Assembly: GCA_029937335.1 (NCBI GenBank)
Contig: JAPYQD010000031.1
Coordinates: forward strand, 1-8,011
Length of the DNA stretch: 8,011 bases
Origin: Gammaproteobacteria bacterium
Lineage (GTDB): Bacteria > Pseudomonadota > Gammaproteobacteria > PS1 > Pseudothioglobaceae
Direction of reading: 5' to 3'
How positions within the stretch are numbered: the stretch's first letter is position 1; each line of letters begins with the position of its first letter. Shown here piece after piece: positions 1 to 5,638 of the stretch. A program made the position numbers and the translations under genes. Below the pieces are notes generated by a model. It saw only the letters and a list, made by a program, of their open reading frames with translations, was not told the DNA's origin and did no database searches.

Positions 1-36
1 GTCCGATTATTCTGTACGTAGATAGTATTAACAATT

Positions 37-465
37 ATGAAAACATTTAGCGCTAAAGCACATGAAGTAAAAAGAGAATGGTTCCTAGTAGATGCCGATG
101 GCAAGACATTGGGTCGTATGGCAACTGAAGTTGCGTCTCGCCTTCGTGGCAAACATAAGCCTGAGTACACGCCGCACACTGATACGGGTGACTACATTGT
201 TATTATTAACGCTGAAAAAGTTAAAGTAACAGGTAACAAATTTGATGACAAAATGTACCACCACCACACAGGTTATGTTGGTAACTTAAAGTCAATCGCA
301 TTTAAAGATTTACAAGCTAAAAAGCCTGAAGAAATTATCAACAAGGCAGTAAAAGGCATGTTGCCAAAAGGTCCGTTAGGCAGAGACATGTTTAGAAAAA
401 TGAAAGTATTTGCAGGTTCAGAGCACACACATGGTGCACAACAGCCCCAGCTTTTAGAAATTTGA
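37..465 (+). CDS. rplM: 50S ribosomal protein L13
   Basis: This gene encodes large-subunit ribosomal protein L13, an early assembly protein that binds 23S rRNA. The 142-residue product has the same length as the E. coli protein and aligns with it end to end. Recognisable blocks are MKTFSAK at the start, LRGKHKPEYTPH around residues 36-47, TGDYI at 50-54, and the L13 signature VKGMLPKGPLGR at 105-116, followed by the AQQPQ tail. The ATG matches the family start. Only 36 bases of leader are present; they show no clear Shine-Dalgarno site and no promoter I would defend, so any leader-based autoregulation cannot be judged. rpsI follows after 26 nt, the usual two-gene operon. Identification is essentially certain. 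Confidence 0.98.
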   Translation: MKTFSAKAHEVKREWFLVDADGKTLGRMATEVASRLRGKHKPEYTPHTDTGDYIVIINAEKVKVTGNKFDDKMYHHHTGYVGNLKSIAFKDLQAKKPEEIINKAVKGMLPKGPLGRDMFRKMKVFAGSEHTHGAQQPQLLEI

Positions 466-491
466 TTTTAGATATTTAAGGCAAGATTATT

Positions 492-887
492 ATGGCAAAG
501 ACAGAAACATTTTACGCAACAGGTAGAAGAAAAACATCAGTAGCTCGTGTTTACATGACTAAAGGTAAAGGTGTATTCACAGTAAACAAACGTCCAATGG
601 GCGAATATTTTGGTCGTGAAACTTCTTCAATGATTATTAACCAACCATTAGACACGGTTGAAATGAGAGACAAGTTTGATTTCAACATTACGGTTAAAGG
701 TGGTGGTGATACTGGTCAAGCGGGTGCAATTCGTTTGGGTGTTACACGTGCATTGATGGAATACGATAATGATCTTAGACCTGATTTACGTAAGGCGGGC
801 TTTGTTACTCGTGATGCTAGAATCGTAGAGCGTAAGAAAGTTGGCCGTAAGAAGGCGCGTAAGAGCGAGCAGTTCTCAAAACGTTAA
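492..887 (+). CDS. rpsI: 30S ribosomal protein S9
   Basis: This gene encodes small-subunit ribosomal protein S9, which sits in the 30S head. In the family, its basic C-terminal tail reaches towards the P-site tRNA. The product is 131 residues, close to the usual 130. It shows the N-terminal YATGRRKTSVARV block (residues 8-20), the S9 signature GGGDTGQAGAIRLGVTRAL (70-88), a lysine/arginine-rich C-terminal third, and the conserved terminal FSKR. The short purine-rich stretch AAGGC at 478-482 precedes the ATG by about 9 nt and is a plausible ribosome-binding site. It is co-transcribed with rplM and ends 20 nt before a strong intrinsic terminator. Identification is essentially certain. Confidence 0.98.
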   Translation: MAKTETFYATGRRKTSVARVYMTKGKGVFTVNKRPMGEYFGRETSSMIINQPLDTVEMRDKFDFNITVKGGGDTGQAGAIRLGVTRALMEYDNDLRPDLRKAGFVTRDARIVERKKVGRKKARKSEQFSKR

Positions 888-900
888 GAAACCTCTTAAC
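883..900 (+). other. Small inverted repeat over the rpsI stop codon
   Basis: GTTAAG at 883-888 and CTTAAC at 895-900 are perfect 6-base complementary arms around the loop AAACCT. The left arm contains the rpsI stop codon TAA (885-887). The stem is AT-rich and weak, has no T-run of its own, and lies just ahead of the main terminator. It could be a minor 3'-end structure or chance. Confidence 0.3.
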
Positions 901-907
901 CAATTTC

Positions 908-935
908 AAAAAAACCCGCTTTATGCGGGTTTTTT
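908..935. terminator. Bidirectional intrinsic terminator between convergent operons
   Basis: The core stem pairs CCCGC (915-919) with GCGGG (925-929) around the loop TTTAT. A run of seven A (908-914) precedes it and a run of six T (930-935) follows, so flanking A-T pairs can extend the stem. Read on the plus strand, it is a GC hairpin followed by T6, suited to ending rplM-rpsI. Read on the minus strand, it is the same hairpin followed by T7, placed 6 nt after the stop of the Bax-family gene. It is the only obvious terminator in the window and probably ends both converging transcripts. Confidence 0.9.
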
Positions 936-941
936 ATTGCT

Positions 942-1667
942 TTAAATTTGGTAGTCGTATTTTTCTAGTTTGTTGTACTTGATAATAGACTGAACCGTTT
1001 CAACATAATCATAACCAATTTCAGCATAATTTTCCAAGCCTTCGGCTAGCCCCACCCCAGTAATGGGTTGTTGAGTATCACGTTTGTGTTTTCTAATTTT
1101 TCTAAGTGTTTCATAAGCAGAGTTGCGATTAATAGAGCGCATATAGTAAGCAATACCCTTAGATAAAGAAGCGAACTTGGCAACTTCATGCGTGGCTTTT
1201 TTATCACGTCTGAGTGGCACTACGCCGCAGCCTTTTTTAAAACACCAAAGCCCAAAATAATTATGATAATGCTTAGCAAACCGAGACCTACCCCAACTGG
1301 ACTCATAAGCCGCCTGTGCCAAAACCAAAGAGGTGGGTACAATATCAACCGAACTAAGCAAGTCTTCAATGCTAGCATCATCTTTAAACTTGTAGTATTT
1401 TTTGAGTGCAGTCATTTTATTATCACTCAGGAGTTCGCTTTTAATTCGGTTTCTTAATTCAATAATATCAGAATTTTGTCGCTTCACTTCGGGCAACAAA
1501 TATTCAAAGAAAGCTTTTTTTCTGGCTTTTACATCGGTGATTTTCCCAAAGTCAGGCGCACGTTCTGAATTCATCCACGCCTCCAACCCCCAAAATTCAT
1601 TTGCATGAATTGGGCTAGAAAATATAACGAAAATAATCAGTAGGTTTTTAAACTTCAAATCGTTCAC
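942..1667 (-). CDS. Bax-family glucosaminidase-domain protein, probably exported
   Basis: This is a predicted peptidoglycan hydrolase of the Bax family (COG2992), sharing the FlgJ-type N-acetylglucosaminidase fold. The 241-residue product begins with a signal-peptide-like segment: KFK, then the hydrophobic LLIIFVIFSS, with likely cleavage after A22 (PIHA/NE). The glucosaminidase domain covers roughly residues 105-235. It contains VPTSLVLAQAAYESSWG (110-126), in which E122 is the expected catalytic glutamate, then NYFGLWC (136-142) and the C-terminal NYAEIGYDYV block (213-222). C142 and C147 flank a short turn and could form a disulfide in the periplasm. The start is GTG at 1667, overlapping the upstream phosphatase gene by 20 nt with no clear Shine-Dalgarno site; a TTG three codons later is an alternative. 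It is the last gene of the train before the terminator. Family is confident; the physiological role is not known. Confidence 0.87.
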   Translation of the reverse strand: MNDLKFKNLLIIFVIFSSPIHANEFWGLEAWMNSERAPDFGKITDVKARKKAFFEYLLPEVKRQNSDIIELRNRIKSELLSDNKMTALKKYYKFKDDASIEDLLSSVDIVPTSLVLAQAAYESSWGRSRFAKHYHNYFGLWCFKKGCGVVPLRRDKKATHEVAKFASLSKGIAYYMRSINRNSAYETLRKIRKHKRDTQQPITGVGLAEGLENYAEIGYDYVETVQSIIKYNKLEKYDYQI

Positions 1668-2178
1668 AAGAGCCGGAAATAACCTCTATTGTAAACATAT
1701 TCTTAATGGGTGATTGGGATAAATACGATTTTATGATACGAATAACTCCCGCATGTGCAACGATTAAAACAGATTTATGTTGTTGTTTATTCTGAATAAT
1801 TGGCTCAAATACTGACAGAACTCTAGCTTCAAAATCATGCAAATATTCAGCATTTGGTGGGCGATTAGCAGTAGGATCGGCTTTAAACTGATTCACAACA
1901 ACTTGGCCGATTTCACTCGCGCTTCTGCCTTGCCAGTCGCCGAATCCTAACTCTTCGAGACCATCAAATATTTGGTAAGGTGTATTTTGTGCCGTAGATA
2001 AATGTTTAGCAAAATCGGCGCAACGAATGAGTGGTGATGTAGCAATAAAATCCCATGTCTTATTTTGTGTGGAATCTAACATCTGCTGCCAGCCTTTCTT
2101 AGTCAACGCATCGTCTTGATTACCTCGATATAGGCGCCCACCTTGAGGTTCGCCATGCCTCAATAGGTCAAGAATCAT
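1648..2178 (-). CDS. Histidine phosphatase family protein (CobC/phosphoglycerate mutase-like)
   Basis: This is a predicted cytoplasmic phosphatase of the histidine phosphatase (branch 1) superfamily, which acts through a phosphohistidine intermediate. The 176-residue product has the catalytic RHGE motif at residues 7-10 with H8 as nucleophile, R52 in SPLIRC, the acidic LEELGFGDWQG block at 74-84, and the second histidine H142 in AHAGVIR. The LEELxFGDWxG block is typical of alpha-ribazole phosphatase (CobC) and close relatives. However, no cobalamin gene is nearby, so the substrate is left open. Its ATG overlaps the gpsA stop as ATGA, suggesting translational coupling; no good Shine-Dalgarno site is visible. 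The Bax-family gene overlaps its 3' end by 20 nt. The superfamily call is firm, the CobC function uncertain. Confidence 0.88.
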   Translation of the reverse strand: MILDLLRHGEPQGGRLYRGNQDDALTKKGWQQMLDSTQNKTWDFIATSPLIRCADFAKHLSTAQNTPYQIFDGLEELGFGDWQGRSASEIGQVVVNQFKADPTANRPPNAEYLHDFEARVLSVFEPIIQNKQQHKSVLIVAHAGVIRIIKSYLSQSPIKNMFTIEVISGSCERFEV

Positions 2179-3149
2179 TCGTTAACTTGTTCTCGTGACA
2201 TTAGGTGGTTAACTGCCTCAGTAGGGGATACTAGGCCTTGAGTAACTTGGTAAACTTGCTCACAAATTGGCATTTCGATTTGATTCTTTTTTGCGATTGA
2301 TAAGACCAATTCTAAAGTATTAAGACCTTCAACCGTAGCACCAACATTGTTTAAGGCTTGCTCAACACTTTGGTTGTTGGCTAATTCCTTGCCAAATCGG
2401 CGATTTCTAGATAAATCATCCGAGCAAGTGAGTACCAAATCGCCTAAGCCTGACAGACCATTGAATGTCTTTTCGTTAGCACCTAGGCTTTTTCCAAAGC
2501 GAATCATCTCAGCTAATCCTCGTGTAATCAAGGCTGCCTGTGTGTTGGCGCCATAACCCAAACCGGATGCAATACCAGCAGCAATAGCAAGAATATTCTT
2601 AACCGAGCCACCCACTTCTACACCGATGATATCTTCATTGGTGTATGCTCTTAATGTCTTGGTATGTAATGCTTTAGCCCAATACTCTCGAGTATTTTTA
2701 TCCGTTGAAGCAACCGTCAACGCGGTTGGTTTATGGCTGGCAACCTCAAAGGCAAAACTGGGGCCAGAAATCACACAACTTGGATGACTATCGAGAATCG
2801 CCTCAAAACTTTCATGCAAGAAGCCTTGTTGATGGGTGTCAAATCCTTTGGTTACCCAAGCAACTGATTGCTTTGAACTTAAGAATGGTTTGATGGCTTC
2901 TAGAGTGGTGGAAAAACCATAGCTAGGTACAGCAATTAAAACACTTTCAGACTGTTGAATTTTTGATAAATCAAAGGTTAATTGGGTGTTGTTCGTATAG
3001 CTAACCGGTAAAGCGGGGTGCTTTGGTTTGAGTGAATCAACTTCTTCTTGGGTGTGTGTATGTAAATAAAGGCTGTCAAAGTTATCTGCAAGTGCAATAG
3101 ACAATGCGCTACCCCAGGCGCCAGCACCAACAATGGATAGGTTAGCCAT
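2175..3149 (-). CDS. gpsA: Glycerol-3-phosphate dehydrogenase [NAD(P)+]
   Basis: GpsA reduces dihydroxyacetone phosphate to sn-glycerol 3-phosphate with NAD(P)H, supplying the backbone for phospholipid synthesis in the cytoplasm. The 324-residue product is slightly shorter than typical (about 330-340). It has the N-terminal Rossmann motif GAGAWGSA (residues 8-15), VTKGF at 99-103, SGPSFAFEVA at 128-137, and VGGSVKNILAIAAGI at 179-193, with K184 the expected catalytic lysine. GLSGLGDLVLTC (231-242), SRNRRFG (247-253) and VEGLNT (273-278) complete the C-terminal helical domain. The ATG lies inside the end of grxC (8-nt overlap), with only a weak GGAT upstream. Its 3' end overlaps the phosphatase start by 4 nt. 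In many relatives secB lies between grxC and gpsA; here it does not. Confidence 0.97.
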   Translation of the reverse strand: MANLSIVGAGAWGSALSIALADNFDSLYLHTHTQEEVDSLKPKHPALPVSYTNNTQLTFDLSKIQQSESVLIAVPSYGFSTTLEAIKPFLSSKQSVAWVTKGFDTHQQGFLHESFEAILDSHPSCVISGPSFAFEVASHKPTALTVASTDKNTREYWAKALHTKTLRAYTNEDIIGVEVGGSVKNILAIAAGIASGLGYGANTQAALITRGLAEMIRFGKSLGANEKTFNGLSGLGDLVLTCSDDLSRNRRFGKELANNQSVEQALNNVGATVEGLNTLELVLSIAKKNQIEMPICEQVYQVTQGLVSPTEAVNHLMSREQVNE

Positions 3150-3393
3150 TTAGAATGTCATCCAATCGACCCGATTGCTCTGCAGCCGATAAATCATCAA
3201 ACCCACCCACATGCGTGCCATTGATAAAGATTTGAGGCACGGTATTCCTGCCAGTTTTTTCCATCACTTCATCCCAGTCATTTTGGCTTTTTACGTATCT
3301 TTTTTGATAAGGGATATGGCGCTTATCTAATAATTGATAAGCTCTTTGGCAAAATGGACAAGCATCAGAACAATAAATAATATTTTTTTTCAT
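3142..3393 (-). CDS. grxC: Glutaredoxin, GrxC-type (83 aa)
   Basis: This is a small dithiol glutaredoxin that reduces disulfides and mixed glutathione disulfides with glutathione in the cytoplasm. From the chosen start at 3393 the product is 83 residues, the normal size for bacterial glutaredoxin 3. It begins with a beta strand (NIIYCSD), followed by the active site CPFC at residues 12-15; CPYC is commoner in this family. TVPQIFINGTHVGG (51-64) contains the cis-proline P53 and the glutathione-contacting turn, and DDLSAAEQSGRL follows. The frame stays open to 3480, but those 29 extra codons lie inside the rhodanese gene, match nothing in the family and are rejected. AAAAGG at 3406-3411 is a possible, rather distant, ribosome-binding site. 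Gap from the rhodanese stop is 16 nt; gpsA overlaps its end. Confidence 0.94.
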   Translation of the reverse strand: MKKNIIYCSDACPFCQRAYQLLDKRHIPYQKRYVKSQNDWDEVMEKTGRNTVPQIFINGTHVGGFDDLSAAEQSGRLDDILNG

Positions 3394-3409
3394 CTTTAAA
3401 AAAGGCCTT

Positions 3410-3829
3410 TTATTTTTTAATGGGCAAATTAGCTCTTTGCCATGCAAGCATACCACCTTTAAGGTTATACACCTGTTCAAAATTATTACGGGTTAACAAA
3501 CCAGCAATATGCGACGAACGAGAGCCGCTGCGGCAATACACTAAAATCTTTTTACTATTGTCTAAGCTATCCAATTGGTTCTTAACTTGAGACAAAGGAA
3601 TGTGAGTATCTTTATCAATATAACCCGCTTTTCTTTCTTTGGATTCACGCACATCCAAGATAATTAAGTTTTTTTCATCCATCAGTGCAATGGCGCCATT
3701 AGCATCAACATCTTCATATTTTTTGAGTTTGTCGGTAACAATATTGCCAATAAATAGCGCAATCAAAACAGCCAGTGTAATTGTCGTAAAAATTTGATCG
3801 TCGTTTAGTAAAAATTCTAGTATTTCCAT
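3410..3829 (-). CDS. Membrane-anchored rhodanese-like protein, YibN type
   Basis: This is a single-domain rhodanese (sulfurtransferase fold) tethered to the inner membrane. The 139-residue product has one N-terminal hydrophobic segment (about residues 13-31, FTTITLAVLIALFIGNIV). A charged linker follows, then the rhodanese domain from about residue 40 to the end. Domain landmarks are LIILDVRES (55-63), HIPL (76-79) and the active-site loop CRSGSRS, with C99 as the expected persulfide-carrying cysteine, then YNLKGGMLAW. Size and architecture match E. coli YibN, which likewise lies upstream of grxC, supporting the assignment by context. The sulfur donor and acceptor are unknown. The ATG lies 14 nt after trpG without a clear Shine-Dalgarno site. 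Domain call is firm; yibN orthology is likely. Confidence 0.92.
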   Translation of the reverse strand: MEILEFLLNDDQIFTTITLAVLIALFIGNIVTDKLKKYEDVDANGAIALMDEKNLIILDVRESKERKAGYIDKDTHIPLSQVKNQLDSLDNSKKILVYCRSGSRSSHIAGLLTRNNFEQVYNLKGGMLAWQRANLPIKK

Positions 3830-3843
3830 AGTCGTTATCAGTA

Positions 3844-4428
3844 TTAATTTTTTCCTTTTAAAAAGTTATCTAGCATCTCGTGACCTTCTTCAGTCAAAAT
3901 AGATTCTGGGTGAAATTGCACACCTTCAATTGCAAGCTCTTTGTGTCGAATGCCCATAATTTCGTCAATATTACCTTGTTCGTCTTTAGTCCAAGAGGTA
4001 ATATCAAAGCAATCAGGCAAGCTAGATTGTTCAGCAACTAAGGAATGATAGCGTGTGGCATTTAAAGGATTTTTTAAATCCGTAAATACACCTTGATTGT
4101 TGTGATGCACAGGAGATATCTTGCCATGCATGATCTTTTTAGCGCCAACCACATTGCCACCAAAAGCCTGTACCATAGCTTGAAAACCTAAGCAAACACC
4201 CAGCATCGGCACCTTGTCAGAGAAGTGTTTAATAGCTTCAATAGAAATCCCCGCCTCATTCGGTGTACAAGGGCCTGGGGAAATCACTAAAAACTCAGGG
4301 TTGAGTTTTTCAATTTCATCAATCGTAATTTCGTCATTACGATGTACTTCAACCACTTGACCTAGCTCGCCAAAATACTGCACTAGGTTGTAAGTAAACG
4401 AATCGTAATTGTCAATCATTAAAAGCAT
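3844..4428 (-). CDS. trpG: Anthranilate/aminodeoxychorismate synthase glutamine amidotransferase subunit (TrpG/PabA)
   Basis: This is a class I glutamine amidotransferase that releases ammonia from glutamine for a chorismate-using partner: TrpE (anthranilate, tryptophan) or PabB (4-amino-4-deoxychorismate, folate). The 194-residue product covers the whole family domain. It starts with MLLMIDNYDSFTYNLVQY and has the oxyanion-loop block SPGPCTPNEAG (50-60). The nucleophile C79 lies in GVCLGFQ, and the triad is completed by H173 and E175 in VQFHPES. Position 82 is Phe where TrpG/PabA proteins usually have His (GVCLGHQ); the codon is TTT. No trpE, pabB or other trp gene is in the window, so it may serve one partner or both, as single shared subunits do in some bacteria. 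It lies 19 nt after cmoA. Family is certain; the choice of trpG over pabA is arbitrary. Confidence 0.94.
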   Translation of the reverse strand: MLLMIDNYDSFTYNLVQYFGELGQVVEVHRNDEITIDEIEKLNPEFLVISPGPCTPNEAGISIEAIKHFSDKVPMLGVCLGFQAMVQAFGGNVVGAKKIMHGKISPVHHNNQGVFTDLKNPLNATRYHSLVAEQSSLPDCFDITSWTKDEQGNIDEIMGIRHKELAIEGVQFHPESILTEEGHEMLDNFLKGKN

Positions 4429-4447
4429 AGTGCTTGCTATTTTACAA

Positions 4448-5161
4448 TTATTTAACCGCTAAGAAAGAGGCAAAGTTAAGACATTGAAAATGACACAAAC
4501 TTTGTTTAAACCCTGCCATTTCGAATCGGTCAAAGTGCGTTTGTTGATTGTCAGTAATCAGTACATTTTCTATTGATTGGCGCTTAGCAGCAATCTCTAG
4601 TTCACTATAGCCATTGGCACGCTTAAAGTCCAAGTGTAGTTCGGTAATTTTTGCTTGTTGTTTGGGATCGTCAAAATGAATTTTTTCTGAAACAACCAAC
4701 ACACCACCAGGATTTAAACCTTGATAAATTTTATTAATTAAAGCTTGCCTTTGTTCAACCGGAATAAATTGCAAGGTTAGGTTTAATACGACGATAGATG
4801 AATTTTCACAACTTATATCGTTAATATCACTACAGATAACATCAAAGTTTGTTATTTTACCATCAAGATTGTTTTTACAATTCTTCACCATTTCAACCGA
4901 ATTATCCACAGCGATGATTCGATTATGTTGATGCGGGTTGTTTAAAGCTAACGCTAAAGCAACAGCACCGGTAGATGCACCTAAGTCATAATAATAACTA
5001 TTGTCTTGTCCGTAAGTTTTAACAATAAGCCCAATCATTTCAATCATGCTTTGGTAGCCAGGCACTGAGCGTCTCACCATGTCGTCAAATACATCGACCA
5101 CTTGCTTGTCAAAAGTGAAATCAACTAAATCGATTTTTCCCGAGAACAGTTCGTCACGCAT
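4448..5161 (-). CDS. cmoA: Carboxy-S-adenosyl-L-methionine synthase
   Basis: CmoA converts S-adenosylmethionine and prephenate to carboxy-SAM plus phenylpyruvate. CmoB then uses carboxy-SAM to complete 5-oxyacetyl-uridine at tRNA position 34. The 237-residue product aligns along its length with E. coli CmoA. It has VFDDMVRRSVPGYQ (24-37), the SAM-binding YDLGASTGA (58-66), AVDNS (84-88), VVLNLTLQFI (124-133), YQGLNPGGVLVVSEK (146-160) and the family block DFKRANGYSELEI (178-190). The frame opens at 5185, but the ATG at 5161 is chosen. It is preceded at 7 nt by TGGAG and gives the family N-terminus (MRDELFSG). It overlaps the end of ubiC by 8 nt. The partner cmoB, next door in many gammaproteobacteria, is not here. 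Confidence 0.96.
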   Translation of the reverse strand: MRDELFSGKIDLVDFTFDKQVVDVFDDMVRRSVPGYQSMIEMIGLIVKTYGQDNSYYYDLGASTGAVALALALNNPHQHNRIIAVDNSVEMVKNCKNNLDGKITNFDVICSDINDISCENSSIVVLNLTLQFIPVEQRQALINKIYQGLNPGGVLVVSEKIHFDDPKQQAKITELHLDFKRANGYSELEIAAKRQSIENVLITDNQQTHFDRFEMAGFKQSLCHFQCLNFASFLAVK

Positions 5162-5624
5162 ATAAACACTCCAGAAAAAATTCACTCACTAGAAGCTTAG
5201 TGGTGCCAATGGTAAAGGTCGACCTTCTACCCCAAGTGCTACCAGCATGCGTAATTTGCAGTGGTCCGCGTGTAATAGTTGGATCGTTAAACAGCACCTC
5301 GCCCAAAGGTTTAGAGCCGATCATTAATAAGTTTTTTGTGTCATTAGTGATGGGTATAACTGATCGTGCAAATACCATTACTTGGTCGTTGCCCAACAAC
5401 TCTACTTCTCGGATGATTGAATCACCTTTAAAACTAAGTAGGGTGGTTTCATTTTCATGAGGCTCGAGCTGTGTTTGTAAAAGCACATTCACTGCAAAAT
5501 CATCAAACTTTCTTTTGAGTTTAGCCGTGAGCGATTGATCATCATCAAGCCAATACATGACAGCATTAGGCACGTCATGTGCCCGCTCTAAACTCTGCCA
5601 TATTAAATCTTGTGTATTAATCAT
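5154..5624 (-). CDS. ubiC: Chorismate lyase (chorismate--pyruvate lyase)
   Basis: UbiC removes pyruvate from chorismate to give 4-hydroxybenzoate, the first committed step of ubiquinone ring synthesis, in the cytoplasm. The 156-residue product is slightly shorter than E. coli UbiC (165). Family landmarks are WLDDDQSLTAKLKRKF (25-40), IREVELL with R72 (the active-site arginine position), the ARSVIP strand (86-91), KPLGEVLF (105-112), WGRRSTF (131-137) and LLVSEFFL with E148, the conserved acidic residue near the end. These few blocks carry the assignment, because UbiC proteins are divergent. The ATG is 14 nt downstream of the recG stop and lacks a clear Shine-Dalgarno site. It is followed by cmoA, not by ubiA as in E. 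coli. Confidence 0.92.
   Translation of the reverse strand: MINTQDLIWQSLERAHDVPNAVMYWLDDDQSLTAKLKRKFDDFAVNVLLQTQLEPHENETTLLSFKGDSIIREVELLGNDQVMVFARSVIPITNDTKNLLMIGSKPLGEVLFNDPTITRGPLQITHAGSTWGRRSTFTIGTTKLLVSEFFLECLYA
5169..5173 (-). promoter_or_regulatory. Shine-Dalgarno site of cmoA (decides the start)
   Basis: Read on the minus strand this is TGGAG, followed by a 7-nt spacer and the ATG at 5161. It lies inside the last codons of ubiC. It favours the 237-residue CmoA over the longer reading from 5185, which has no such site. Confidence 0.8.
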
Positions 5625-5638
5625 GGCGCTATTTTAAG

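Noticed and set aside
1..36. Promoter or L13-binding leader ahead of rplM
   Set aside because: Only 36 bases are available and no -35/-10 pair or stable structure is convincing.
85..267. A 60-codon minus-strand frame inside rplM
   Set aside because: It is a shadow of a highly conserved ribosomal gene, with low-complexity Val/Asn-rich translation and no start signal.
1188..1608. Open frames on the plus strand opposite the Bax-family gene
   Set aside because: They are antisense to a gene with clear domain motifs, lack ribosome-binding sites and resemble no family.
3394..3480. An upstream extension of the glutaredoxin frame adding 29 residues
   Set aside because: The added residues resemble nothing in glutaredoxins and lie wholly within the rhodanese gene; the start at 3393 gives the standard length and strand order.
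5162..5185. An upstream ATG for cmoA adding eight residues
   Set aside because: The TGGAG site is correctly spaced only for the ATG at 5161, and the shorter form begins like known CmoA proteins.
5200..5460. An 86-codon plus-strand frame opposite ubiC
   Set aside because: The minus-strand frame carries the chorismate lyase motifs; the antisense product resembles nothing.
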